Below the pieces are notes generated by a model, which saw only the letters and a program-made list of their open reading frames with translations, was not told where the DNA came from and searched no databases. 30,866 nucleotides of DNA from Chara braunii (taxonomy: Eukaryota > Streptophyta > Charophyceae > Charales > Characeae): NCBI GenBank assembly GCA_003427395.1, contig BFEA01000173.1:2189889-2220754 (forward strand). Reading direction: 5' to 3'. Positions 1 through 9,986 of the stretch are shown here, piece by piece. The position numbers and the translations under genes are program-made. Position 1 is the first letter of the stretch. Each line of letters opens with the position of its first letter.

Positions 1-899
1 TGTCTGTGAGGGAGAGAGAGAGATGGCTGCTTTGGTCCTCTGCGTTTTCTTTTCTGGATAACGATGTCATTTTTTTGTAGTTGACAATTTTTTATTGTGC
101 CTCGTAGCTCCTTTCCCAGGCCCAAGGGAACGGCTGCGAGTGCCTCCAACAGCCACAGGGCCATGCTGAAAGCATGCACGGTAGGTAGGGGCATATCACA
201 ATTTTTTCAGCTGGTAATGAATGGTTATGCGCTAAGGACACACTAAAAACTTGGAACCGGTACCAGTAGGGGCATCGAACATATTTCACGCCCAACTGAC
301 ACCAGGGGTTTCCCACAAACTTAAATCATCTTTAGAGGGGCGAAACGCAAATAAGTCGAACTTTGAGGGCTGTGATGCAAAATTTTCATTTTTCAAAGGG
401 CAACGGCCTTCGGATATCATCATTGAACTGACCAGTCTCAGGTAATTCAAAATGACTATGTTGGTCATTTTGGTTGTATGGATTCAAACGGTTTTTTTTT
501 TTCAATTGATGTGAAAGAGGCTCAATGTCCCATATAAAAGTGTTTACGAATGGTTCAAAATACCGAGACCATGACCCGGCTTCAACTGAGAAAACAGGAA
601 ATAAGCATGACTCAGATACCCCTAGCAACTTCTTAGAAATGTAGAACTGACTACGACAAGTCACTAACACCCGGACCAACCGCCACCATTCATTAAAACA
701 AAACCTCATTCCCCCACTAAAGCAAGACCTGCTGCGGCAGAGCGACCATCTCCACCACTGCTGTCTCCAATTTTCATCCTACCAAAAAGAAGGGAGAATC
801 AAACACCAGACACCCAAAGTCAGATCTCCACAGACTTTGAATAGAGGGCCTATGCAATCCTCTAAACTCTATGGATCTTTCAATCTCTTCAGTCGGCTA
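1..899. other. Unassigned intergenic DNA
   Basis: I recognise no gene or transposon domain here. The short open stretches on both strands overlap one another and have no family resemblance. One short segment near 800-845 (AATCAAACACC, then CAGATCTCCACAGACT) resembles segments near 3718-3765 and 4015-4060 in the tandem-repeat block further on, so part of this region is probably the same dispersed repeat. A short GA run lies at 11-23. Confidence 0.5.
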
Positions 900-961
900 T
901 CTCAATATAGCCTATGACTTCTTTAAAAATCTTTTCACTTCTTCTAAGGATCCAACTTGAA

Positions 962-2193
962 TTGAGGAAGATGAGCAAGTTATTAAAGAGTTCCTAGTTC
1001 ATTTAACAAAATCTTCAACACACGAACAAAGTGATCATCTTGAGAGACCACTAATAAAGGAATAAATTTGGACAGCTTTGCTACAAATGGAAGAAGACAA
1101 GACCCCTGAGGTGGATGGTTTCCCTAAAGAATTTTGGGAGAGAATGTGGTCCACCTTCTCAGAGGACTTGATGGATTATTTTAATTCGGTGTGGGAATCT
1201 GGCAAGATGGAAAAATTTGTGAGTCAAACCATCTTAACTCTTTTATATAAAAAAGGGGATAAAAGTTCATAAAACGAACATTAGTAATTACAGACCAATA
1301 ACTTTGCTTATAATATTTATTGGTTAAAGCCTTGGTCAATCGTATGATGCCTATTATGGCCGATATCGTCCACCCTTCTCAGACAGGGTTCATAAATGAA
1401 CGTCATATCATTGACAATTTTCTGCTAATTAGATTTGAAAAAACTTACGATCATGTTGATTGGTGGTTTCTTGACGCGTCTTCAAAATATAAACTTTGGT
1501 CAAAATTTACGAAGGGTTAAAAAAAAATAACATTCTAGTGCCATAACCAGAATTCAAGTAAATCGTCTTCTGTCACTTGAGATTAAAAACCAAAGGTCGG
1601 TGAGGCAAGTTGATCCATTGACCCCCTTTCTTTTTTTAATTATCATGGAAGCATCATGGATCAATCTTAGATCGAACCACAACCTGGAACGTCTTCGGAT
1701 ATCAGGGATACTGAATGATGCAATACCAATCAGTTTCATGTTTGCAGATGATTTAATCATAATGTTGGAGGCAAGTGAGTCTAATATAAAGGGAATTAAA
1801 TTTATGTTAGATATATTCTCAAGTTTTTCGAACATAGTAGTGAATAAGGCTAGTAAAACTCAAGGTTTGTGGATTCATTCGAATGAGGTTCGTCCCCGAA
1901 AATTCCTAGGGTGCGTTGGTTGCCTCTGGAGGCCCCTGTGTATACTAGGGGTATCACTTTCAGCGAATGGCAAACCTGCCTCTAACGTTGACTGGATCTT
2001 ACGTTCGACACTTGAAAAAATGAACCACTGGAAGAATCAACATACTTCGATTTTTGGGAGAGTATTGGTTATCAATAATGTGGTTTTAGCGTTAATCTGG
2101 TATAGATCTGCGCTTTGGGCAATCAACATACCTCGTACTAAAATCCTTCAGAAAGAAGTTACAATATTTTTATGGAGGGGTAATCATGAATAG
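962..2193 (+). pseudogene. LINE reverse transcriptase, broken (copy 1)
   Basis: This encoded the reverse transcriptase of an L1-type LINE, which copies the element RNA at a nicked target site. Three open pieces in different frames carry successive motifs. Positions 1078-1272 hold the KTP-VDGFPKEFW block. Positions 1320-1520 hold the SQTGFI block and a motif-A-like FEKTYDHVDWW. Positions 1600-2193 hold the R-VDPLTPFLF block (motif B region), the catalytic FADD box (codons at 1741-1752, both Asp present) and a thumb-like W-NQHTSIFGRVLVINNVVLA. Motif A appears to have lost its first Asp, since Arg stands before FEK where the third LINE region at 26 kb has Asp. In-frame stops and frameshifts mean it cannot make a working enzyme. 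Confidence 0.85.
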
Positions 2194-3314
2194 AAGACGG
2201 TAATTCCTCGAGTAGCTGGACTCTCTTTAATACAATTATACAGGCTAAATCAAAGGGTGGGCTAGGGATACTTGACTCAACGCAACAAAATCAAGCTTTA
2301 TCTCTTCAATGGATAAAGGAAGTGATCTTAGTCATTGACAAGTCATGGCAGGCTTTGGCCTTCGAACAAATTCGCAGACTTGCCCTACTTACCACTGAAA
2401 ACATACATCCCCTTACTTGAGTGGAATACCTTTTTTGGTGTATCTCGCGTGCTAAGGCAGAGTCAAAGGAAGAGTGGGTGAGAGCAGTAGCTCGAAGTGA
2501 TCTCCTATTAGATTATCTATGGATCTCGTTGTTGAGAACTTGGTGCTCTCTGCCTCTACCCAATCGTGTTTTTCACTCTCGTTATAAGGAATTTTCTGTC
2601 AGCCTCTTTTTGGAAGCAAATGGATTACGGATCTAAATGGTCGGGTTTCCAATAACTCTCTTTCGTCATGGTCTGTGTAGGTCAAGAGAGGAGTATTGCG
2701 CATTAGAAATATTTTGGACTTTAAAAATAAAAATTGAAAAACGACGGATGAAATGAAGGATACTCTTCGCTACGCCCACCAACTTTCTTTCAACCTCGAC
2801 AAGGTGATTTTTTCCATCCCTTTGGCAGGGGTGAGGACACTAAAGAAAGACCCTGGGTTGACAGTCTAGGAAGTCGACGGGTGGTGGTGACTCAAGAATC
2901 TGGTCAATGGAAGGTAGGGCAGGTGGTTCAACTTCATTTAGATGGTGCTTTGATCAACCTATATGATTTGACCAGGGATTTTATCCTCTACCCATCCTCT
3001 GAAAATCAGGTAAGTTTTATCTGTTTCAATACGTTTTATAAGATCTGTGAATGTGCCTTCAATCAAAAGGTTGGAGGATGTATAACTCTCAATGTTCCAT
3101 ACCGAACCCGCCTCTAGACCCGTCTGAATAAGTATGGCAAAACAATGAATGTGGGAAGTCAAAACTGTTGCAAAACCTCTCAGCTAAGGCATTTTACCGT
3201 CTGCTTAGGCCACGGGTAGATGTACCAGTATAAGAGAGATGGGGGAAACATTTGAATATTAACATCCATTCATTACAACATATTAAGCCGTTCAACAATC
3301 TCAAACAACAACCA

Positions 3315-3505
3315 ACCAAATTTGTCTCCTTACAATGACAGATTGTTCACAGGTGTCTACCAACTAACGATTGACTCATAGATCTCTCGACACTAGAACA
3401 ATGTGGTCTGGCGGATCCATGATGTATTTTTTGCTTATCAACATTTCCTAATAGAATGATTAGAGAAACCATTGAACATATTTTTTAACAATGCCTAGGA
3501 GCAGT
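3315..3505 (+). pseudogene. LINE RT zinc-binding domain (zf-RVT), broken (copy 1)
   Basis: This is the C-terminal zinc-binding region typical of plant L1 pol proteins. Reading one frame gives an SLQ-QIVHRCLPTND-LI block, then LEQCG, C-x2-C (CIFC) and a terminal ETIEHIF-QCLG block. The same blocks appear in the LINE copies at 8200-8340 and 27738-27935. Three tryptophan positions that are TGG in the other copies are TGA here (3336-3338, 3372-3374 and 3420-3422). All three are the same G-to-A change, as expected from cytosine deamination on the minus strand. A further stop (TAA) replaces the Leu before QC. Confidence 0.8.
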
Positions 3506-3574
3506 TTTATTTCGGAGAGGTTGAAATTGTATGTAGCATGAGATAAGACTACCCTCGTTGTTCTAACCCCACAA

Positions 3575-4290
3575 CCAGATCTCTACTAGACCCTACCACA
3601 CTCCTGCCATCCGCAGGTTATGGGGCAAATACCCCAACATCGGCCAACGTCATTCAGACACAAAATTTTGAACACTCCTTTTTTAGTCAAGCATGGGAAG
3701 ACAAAGGTAAGGAATAAAAGGAAGACTAAACACCCAGTCATTCAAAGTTAGACCTTCACAGACTCTATCACGCTCGTCGTTCTAACAAAAGAAAACAGAT
3801 CTCTACCAGGTCTACGACGCTCCTGCCTTCCTAGGTTATAAGGCAAATGCCCAACATTGACCACCATCGTTCCGGTCACAGCCTGACCCCGGATCTCAAC
3901 CACGCACTACCACGCTTTGACCAACAACAGGTTACAGGGCAAATACCCAAGCATCGACCAGCGTCGTTCCGAGCAGATCACGCGTGCTAAGCTGAAGACA
4001 ATAACGAATATAAAGAAGATCAAACGCCCAACCACCCGAAGTGAGATCTCTACAGGCTCTATCATGCATCCTATCAATATCAGGTTATAGGGAAAACGCC
4101 CCAGCATTGACGGTCGTTGTTCTGACCCCAAAACCAGATATCTACCAAGCTCTACCACACTCCGGCCATTCGCAAGTTATAAGGTCAATGCCCCAGCATC
4201 GGCCAGCGTTGTTCTAGTATGAGTATAAACCAGATCTCAACCAGACTCTACCACGCTCCTGCCCATCAGCAGGTTAAAGGGCAAAGGTCG
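3575..4290. repeat. Degenerate ~80-90 bp tandem repeat, about six copies
   Basis: A unit reading roughly CCAGATCTCTACCAG, CTCTACCACGCTCCTGCC, GCAGGTTATAGGGCAAA, TGCCCCAGCATCGGCCA and GCGTCGTTCTG recurs. Copies start near 3575, 3795, 3888, 4044, 4134 and 4230, and the last is shorter. The first three and the fourth are separated by extra sequence that itself recurs (CAAACGCCCA... near 3718 and 4015). There is no long open frame. It may be a minisatellite built from part of a decayed transposon. Confidence 0.75.
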
Positions 4291-4860
4291 CCAAACAAAA
4301 TTTTCCTCCCACCCATATCCGACCTAATCCAAGCCTTGACATATCATGTGTACTCGCACCCAGTGCCATCCTCGTCAACTTTTTTTTTTCACCCCGACCC
4401 ACCCCACTCAAGCTAATTCAGTTTTTTTAGACATTTCCCCAGTTCACCCAGCATCTGCATTAGAATCCTTACCCTTACCCAACCACACCCAAGCCTAAAT
4501 TTCTCCACCCGCATCCACCCGCACCCACGACCAATTTTCATCCACCCATGCTCGACTGTACCCATGCCCAAAGCTTACCACCCACCATGTACTTTTTTCT
4601 TCCCCAATTGCAAACTTAGGGCTACGCGTGTTAGAAATAAAGTTTCCATCTTCAAACCACCGCACTCGCGACAACTTTGTTTGCAATAATTGGATAAGTC
4701 ATTCGAAAGTTTGAAGTTACATTGAGAAAATGACAAGCATATCAAACATTTGAACGAGTTGCGAAAGTGAGTTAACGAACTTTTCCCCCCCTTCTAATAA
4801 CGAAGTGTCCAAAGTTTACATTACAAGTTGCAACATTCTAATGTCGTGACTCAAAAATTT
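4291..4860. other. Unassigned; C-rich CACCC-type stretch then AT-rich DNA
   Basis: From about 4370 to 4560 the plus strand is rich in CACCC, CATCCACCC and CCCAACC words, giving low-complexity open frames that I do not regard as genes. From 4680 on, the sequence is AT-rich without recognisable features. Confidence 0.5.
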
Positions 4861-5030
4861 CCATAACCCTGAAAGAGAGACATTGATTGCTTCCCTCAAA
4901 AGGAAAAGGATTGACCTCCTCTCACATGCTCTACTAAAAAAATTGCATAACTCCAAAAAAAAGATATTGAATGCTTTCCCCAAAAGGAAAAGGATTGACC
5001 TGCTCCCACATTATCTGAAAACTCCAGTTT
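4861..5030. repeat. 84-bp tandem duplication
   Basis: Two diverged copies lie head to tail with an offset of 84 bp. The conserved core AAAAGGAAAAGGATTGACC begins at 4898 and again at 4982, preceded in both by ATTGA-TGCTTCC-like sequence and followed by CTCxCACAT. No coding potential is evident beyond a short open frame through the repeats. Confidence 0.75.
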
Positions 5031-5224
5031 TTTTTTATTCACGTAATTTTCTAATAATTTTTAGCTATCTATTCATAATCTGTTTCACAATCTCATTCCT
5101 TCTGATATCTACTTTCTTAAAGCAGATCCATATTAGACCGCATAAATAACACATCATTCACTACAGAAGGATTCAACACGAAGTACTTCTTGGTGATTGT
5201 ATTTCCAGCATATGAGAATCATAT

Positions 5225-5545
5225 TCACTTTAGGAACTGGATGCCAACAAACAAAATTGGACAAGCTGCACGAGCCATGATTGACAAAGCTAACTTCAAC
5301 ACCAACTGATGAGAAGTAGAGGCAGTCGATTTCGCCATCCTCATTGCCTTCCACCATTGCAACATGCAAAAATTACGTCTCTCTTCCGTTGTAAGTTGGA
5401 AATCAAAGTAAGCATCAATCGCTTGTTGTATCCGTTCTGTTGCAGTCAAAGGTGCAATATCTGCAGGTTCACTTGTGTTATCTTCATCATCATCTGTGTT
5501 TTCCGGAGAAGGGACACCGAAATTGATCTTGCGCCATGTTGACAC
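5225..5545 (-). pseudogene. hAT transposase C-terminal dimerisation region
   Basis: The 106-residue open stretch has an acidic linker (NTDDDEDNTSEPAD), then FCMLQWWKAM and later HQLVLKLALSIMARAACP. LQWWK followed by P-L-KLAL-IL-IPASSAP is the hallmark of the hAT C-terminal dimerisation domain, and the tail here is a mutated version of it. The expected S-ERVFS end is not clear. The gap between this piece and the catalytic core (5546-5885) contains frameshifted linker sequence. Confidence 0.75.
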
Positions 5546-5885
5546 TTGATGAACTTCAGGGTCATGTTGAATTTAAAAACGTTCACTCTGAGTGTCAGCA
5601 CCTGTGAGGCGCAACATAATTGTTTTCCAATTGATTTTTCTTCCACTTGACATCAAAACAAAAAACATCAAAATTATTTAAACGATCTTTACGGCGATGA
5701 TTAAGAAGAGCAGCAACAACATGCAGGTCCTCTATCAGCTATTTCTCCATCGTAACTTCGTACACAAAATTCTTGATCACCTTGAGGTTGTTGGAATCTA
5801 GTGGGATGACAACCTCCGTTCCACTCTGATCGACTTTTTTTATTGATTCGGCTCGAATGTGATAGAGGTGAAACAAAAAATGCCG

Positions 5886-6632
5886 TCAAAAAATGACAAG
5901 ATTCATGGTTGGGTCAAGGTATTTCTCAAGCTTCAGAGTGACTTCCTCAAAACGATATAGGAATCGAAAAAACTCAATCAACAAATTGCGGTCTACATTG
6001 ACCATCATGATAAGACGGTTACGCTGCATCAAACTGTTGTTCACATCGACATAATAATTGTTCACACTACCCAACAACCTCAACAGTGAGTTCCATCTTG
6101 ACGCATTTTTCTGTTTCACCGACGTCTTCATATTATTTTGCAATTTTGTCTGCTTGAAATAACGAACCAAATCCTCGCAGTTCTCAATTGGGGCAAGAAT
6201 TCCAAGTGTCCGATCTTTGAATCTATAGAACAGAGGAAATCTAACACTGCTCTGAACAACGGTAGTTTTGTTTAAAATAGTTATCAATACAGTGATTATC
6301 TTGTGATCAGCACAAGCGTGTCACTTGTACACGCTCCTAATGGCCTCTGCATATGTGACATTTGACCCACTATTTGAACACACCATAGACAAACTCGCAT
6401 TAAAATTACCATGTTCCTCAAGATACTCTTGGAACACCTTTAAAACAACGTGTGCACTATGTGACTCTTCATGAAAAACCTTAACATGAAAAGTCATAGC
6501 ATGCAACTTAAACTCTTTGTCTATATAATGTATGATGACTAACATGAACGAGTTTTTCTTAACTGCATCTATCCACAAATCCACGGTGAAGCTAGCGTAC
6601 ACATTATCAGTAAGATGCTTAAAGACATGCAT
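5886..6632 (-). pseudogene. hAT transposase catalytic core, two fragments
   Basis: Fragment 6632-6321 carries SFTVDLWIDAVKKNSFM, HYID-EFKLHAMTFHVK and VCSNSGSNVTYAEAIR. This matches the hAT block around the first catalytic Asp (T-DLW), the H-I-xxF-L segment and the region where the second catalytic Asp normally stands (usually D-N-A-N or D-G-S-N). Here that position reads S-N-S-G-S-N, so this Asp seems to be lost. Fragment 6287-5886 carries CEDLVRYFKQTKLQNN and ASRWNSLLRLL, the RWNS motif conserved in hAT transposases. The two pieces are separated by stops around 6290-6320. The enzyme would have cut and rejoined DNA at the element ends. Confidence 0.8.
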
Positions 6633-6904
6633 TGTTTGTCAAAAAACATTTGCAATTGACATAACATGGCGTTTGATTGTGTTTGCAGAAGAAGCTAGTC
6701 TTCTAACTTTCATACTTTTTTGCATTGCGACACTAGTATCAATAAAATTTGACCAATTTTTTTAAATTTTGGATCATCAATGGACAATGAACGCAAATCT
6801 TGGCAACACATCAGAGTCGTCATCTTCGCGACTTGTTTTTCTTGTTCATCTGTTGGTCCTGCGTCATTGCAAAAATTCACATTGTCTCTGTTCCACCTAC
6901 CTCA

Positions 6905-6990
6905 ACTCTACACATGTGCTAATTCAACGAGCTCGTTCTATTAGAAACTGCAAATGCATAGACAGTGAAACAATATTTGCAGGCGGTGTA
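6905..6990 (-). pseudogene. BED zinc finger of hAT transposase, broken
   Basis: Minus-strand translation gives GYTACKYC, then a run ending SNRTSSLN, a stop, and HMCRV. This fits the BED finger pattern in which Cys-x2-Cys is followed by an N-TSSL segment and then His and Cys. BED fingers bind the transposon ends. The stop (TAG) falls between SSLN and the His, inside the finger, so the reading frame is dead at its N-terminal domain. The segment is too short to be seen as an ATG-initiated ORF. Confidence 0.65.
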
Positions 6991-7000
6991 ACCTGTGCCA

Positions 7001-7890
7001 CAGTCCCTCACCTCTGAGCAAATCGCGCCCAATATGGCGTTGTATCGAGTTTCTCTTCTTTGAGGATGTACTATGGGTCAGGACCAACTTTTTTCAGTGT
7101 AAGTTGCATTGAGACCTTCACTTTTGCCATGCCTGTTGTCGGACTTAGAGATCCACCTCCACCCTCCCGTACGAGAAAAAAAAGAAGAGGAAAATTGAAA
7201 AGAAGAGAAGGAAGCGACGCACACAGTTCATGCTACCGTTGTAAATGACATTCTCGAAGTAAATAGCACTTGTTCACGATCGACAAGAGATCTTCCACAC
7301 TGTTTCCTAAAAAAAAAAAAAAAAACAGAAAAAAAAAACCAACTGTTGTCCTGCTGCTGCCTGCAATATCACAAAAAAACTTAATTCACATATTAAAAAA
7401 AAAAAAAAACGACTTAAGATCAATTACAAGCTCACATAGAACAAGAAAGCCCAATTGCCTCTTAACAGATAAGAGGAGGTTTGTCAACAACCACTATTTA
7501 GTAACAGACTAATCACACACTTACAAGGATGCACGCTACACTGCATGAACTCTCCTTTTAGAGGATGGGTTAAAAATGAGATTTTCATGATAGGAGATAT
7601 ATGAAATAAAGTGTCCAATGACTGGTATAATCCATCTCATATCCAACCCAAACTAAGTTACTTCAGATATTCATTGGAAACACTAGATACAATAATTGAT
7701 CTAATTATTAATTCCTTTGGATTGGGTAAGAATCCTCACAAAATAGCATAACCTAAAAAAAAAGACTAGGTAGGTTTATTAAATGATAAACGATAGGTTG
7801 GGTATGTGGTTATGGCTGAAGAGGATCAAGCAGTTCTAATCTCCTTATTTTCCATAGGTCACAAAAAATTGCTCTATGCAGGGCAACCCA
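7001..7890. other. Unassigned AT-rich DNA with A-runs
   Basis: There are long A runs near 7308-7325, 7330-7340, 7370-7377 and 7396-7409, and 7757-7765 is also A-rich. I see no gene. The stretch 7560-7750 looks like decayed coding DNA and could belong to the LINE fragment that follows, but I could not match it domain by domain. Confidence 0.4.
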
Positions 7891-7901
7891 AAAAAAACAA
7901 A

Positions 7902-7919
7902 TGGTATCAGAGGGACCAG
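7902..7919 (+). other. Probable LTR-retrotransposon primer-binding site (tRNA-iMet type)
   Basis: The first 11 bases, TGGTATCAGAG, match the primer-binding site used by many plant LTR retrotransposons, complementary to the 3' end of initiator methionine tRNA. The next bases (GGACCAGG) diverge from the usual continuation but still contain CCAGG. I cannot define an LTR upstream ending in CA or see gag-pol downstream, because a LINE relic starts within 200 bp. This is at most a fragment of an old element, and chance is not excluded. Confidence 0.4.
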
Positions 7920-8099
7920 GTGTTCAGAATCAGAGTCTTAAAAGAAAAAAGCTAATGACTGGCTTTCAAACCATCTCATCCAATACACAAGTTGGCTTTG
8001 GATACAACTTACTGAACCTGGTCTTCAGGGGGATGAAATCGAACCAGGGGGTGCACACTCCACACTCTAATTGTGAAATCCATTTATCGAATGTTGAAA

Positions 8100-8770
8100 C
8101 CGTCTCTCAACTAGTAGAAGCAAGATATATAAGAGAGCTAAACATAAAAAAAAATCTTTATGTTATATCAAACGGTTCAAAACCAGTAGAATCAAGCCTG
8201 CTAAGGTAGCCTCATTACAATGGTAGATAAACCATCGTTGCCTTCCAACTAACGAATGGATTATTGATAGAACCTATAACCTCCCTTGAACAAAGGGTGT
8301 AGCACTACCTTGGTGTGAATTTTGTGCATCGGCGTTCCCCTTAAGATCAATTCCATAAACTATATAATATATTTTCCTTCAATATCAGTGCGGTCTAGTT
8401 ATGGAGGTGGTGGGACAGGGTATGGAGTCAACTCACCTCGCTCCCATGGCCCTAGGACCGGAAAGCTTTCCCATGTGAGACATGAAATCCACCTCAACTG
8501 GATGACTTCTCTCAAAATTTCCTCAAAATTGGAAGAAGAGGAATCATGCGCACCCTTTGGCATCGCCGCTGTACGAATGAAATGGAAAGGGTCAGGATTG
8601 AGGAACCAAAATTTACAAACTCGGTAAAACAACAGATATTTATGCTCATTGGGACAAACTTAAAGAGAAGATAAAATATCCATCGATCAAATCGAAAATT
8701 CACCATCATATTCAACAATTCAACAGCGACTGGCTGGAGGTACTCAGGGGGGAAATGTCAGAGTGATTAA
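8100..8770 (+). mobile_element. 3' fragment of an L1-type LINE (copy 3)
   Basis: Decayed coding sequence matches the end of the other two LINEs in the window. Around 8215-8340 one frame reads SLQW, a stop, INHRCLPTNEWIID, then LPWCEFC, which is the zinc-binding RT domain. Near 8400 a VWRWWDRVW-like block follows, matching TWRWWDRVW in the copy at 27.9 kb. Near 8640-8760 comes HIQQFNSDWLEVLRG, matching the VVQFSREWLGGDR tail of that copy. The stop after SLQW is TAG in place of CAG, a C-to-T change. The RT itself is missing. Confidence 0.75.
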
Positions 8771-9090
8771 GCGGAAGGGAGAGAGGAAAGTGAACCAAAA
8801 AGGAGGGTAACCATATTTTAAACAGGATTATCAATTATTATTTCATGATTGGACACTCTTGATCCTTTTATCCCTCTATGTTCACTGTCAGACTTCCCAG
8901 ACCCTTTCCCTCCATCATCCTCGAGCTTGGTCCCCTCGAGTGGGTACGGTTTGGAGCAAATAAGGGTACTAAAGCAGGAATGTTTTTATCTTGCGCCCCC
9001 TTGAGGAGGGTGAAGAGGTACCGACTATAATCTAACAATACCTGAATCCTTGTTACTGGTGTATCAAATTTGTTCAATCAGCGTCTATTG
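8771..9090. other. Unassigned
   Basis: No feature recognised. It may be the 3' untranslated end of the preceding LINE plus host DNA, since the first ~40 bases are purine-rich (GCGGAAGGGAGAGAGG). Confidence 0.35.
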
Positions 9091-9168
9091 TAAGGGACGC
9101 CGGACCTTGTTTCCAGCAGGTGCAGCTCCCCACCAACAGATGGAACCTTCAAAAAGGGCCTACTTGAA
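9090..9168 (+). repeat. Dispersed repeat fragment, copy A
   Basis: The block TAAGGGACGCCGGACC, TTGTTTCCAGCAGGTGCAGC, TCCCCACCAACAGATGGA recurs in diverged form at 19202-19280 (TAAGAGACACTGGATCC, GGTTTCCAACACGTGCTGC, TCCCAACGGATAGAGTGGA). The two copies are 10 kb apart on the same strand, so this is an interspersed repeat of unknown class, possibly part of an LTR. Confidence 0.55.
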
Positions 9169-9485
9169 GCAGCTGCTCCGATCAAATGTTAAAACACATA
9201 AGTGAGTTCAAACCCGGACAGAACGAGTTCTCCTGGGACCGATCACCTCAAAGTTCACCGATAATATCTCAAAAGTCGTCAGCCTTTAATTAGAAGGGAA
9301 CAAAAAACTCGACCGTCGCATTAAAGATGATTACCAAAAACGATTTTCTCTCTTTGTCTCTCTCTCTCTCTCACACGCACATTCACAAAAAGTCTATGGA
9401 TGTAGATCTATATCTACCTATGTCCCTGAACCTATCACATACCTATCACAAAGCAAAACTATTGTTGTGAAAAATCGACAGAAAA

Positions 9486-9731
9486 ATTTCTTCACCCTCC
9501 TACACCACCACATGTTTTCGACAATAGTCCTTTCTCTGCCTGATTGTAACTTGCAGCAAAAATGTCAGTTAGCAGCTTGAAAAGAATCACGTAGAGAGAG
9601 AGAGAGAGAGAAAGAAAGAGAGAGAGATTTCTTCACCCTCCTACACCACCACATGTTGGCGACAATAGTCCTTTCTCTGCCTTATCGTAACTTGCAGCAC
9701 AAATTTCAGTTAGCAGCTTGAAAAGAATCAG

Positions 9732-9742
<11 letters not shown>
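9486..9742 (+). repeat. 141-bp-offset tandem duplication with GA tails
   Basis: About 118 bp beginning ATTTCTTCACCCTCCTACAC at 9486 is repeated at 9627 with few changes (TTTTCGA against TTGGCGA, GATTGTAAC against TTATCGTAAC). Each copy ends in GAATCA(C/G)GTAGAGAGAG and runs into a GA tract. The GA tract is therefore part of the duplicated unit, and slippage or unequal exchange at the tract probably made the duplication. Confidence 0.9.
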
Positions 9743-9800
<58 letters not shown>

Positions 9801-9802
9801 TT

Positions 9803-9882
<80 letters not shown>
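9733..9882 (+). repeat. Compound (GA)n-(GATA)n-(GA)n microsatellite
   Basis: A GA tract (9733-9796), then GATA repeats (about 9801-9860, some 14 units), then GA again (9859-9882). A shorter GA tract at 9593-9626 closes the upstream duplicate copy. Confidence 0.95.
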
Positions 9883-9888
<6 letters not shown>

Positions 9889-9976
9889 ACACGTTCGTAG
9901 TCAAACAGTTTACAACAAAACTGGCAAAAATTTCAATATCGAGCAGAGGTGGAAAGCATATTATAAAACGGGGAAA

Positions 9977-9986
9977 ATTGTTGCGC
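9977..9986 (+). repeat. Target-site duplication of U2 retrocopy, left copy
   Basis: ATTGTTGCGC here is identical to 10077-10086. The two copies bracket a U2 snRNA fragment plus its A-tail. The AT of the right copy overlaps the first two bases of the U2 sequence, so the true duplication is 8-10 bp. Confidence 0.75.

Larger units (their letters stand above)
900..3540 (+). mobile_element. 5'-truncated L1-type LINE relic (copy 1)
   Basis: A non-LTR retrotransposon remnant that keeps the pol region from the linker before the reverse transcriptase through the C-terminal zinc-binding domain. Parts recognisable in order are: the linker (about 960-1080, ending in an IWTAL-like stretch), RT motifs (1078-2193), a connecting region, and the RT zinc-binding domain (about 3315-3505). 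It shares near-identical blocks with the longer LINE at 21430-28400, notably the TAL-QMEE-KTP block and the SLQW...CLPTNDWL block, so both belong to one family. No gag-like ORF or endonuclease is visible upstream, which fits 5' truncation during target-primed reverse transcription. I could not fix target-site duplications or a poly-A tail, so both ends are approximate. Confidence 0.85.
5200..7000 (-). mobile_element. hAT-family DNA transposon relic
   Basis: Reading right to left, the minus strand shows transposase parts in normal order: a BED zinc finger (about 6985-6905), the front of the catalytic core (6632-6321), the second part of the core (6287-5886) and the C-terminal dimerisation region (5545-5225). 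The order and spacing fit a single hAT transposase gene of about 1.8 kb. I could not identify terminal inverted repeats or an 8-bp target duplication, so the boundaries given are those of the coding relic only. Confidence 0.8.

Noticed and set aside
7901-8209. 102-codon ORF as a separate gene
   Set aside because: Its second half aligns in position with the region before the LINE zinc-binding domain, and its start coincides with the primer-binding-site-like sequence. It is a chance frame through relics.
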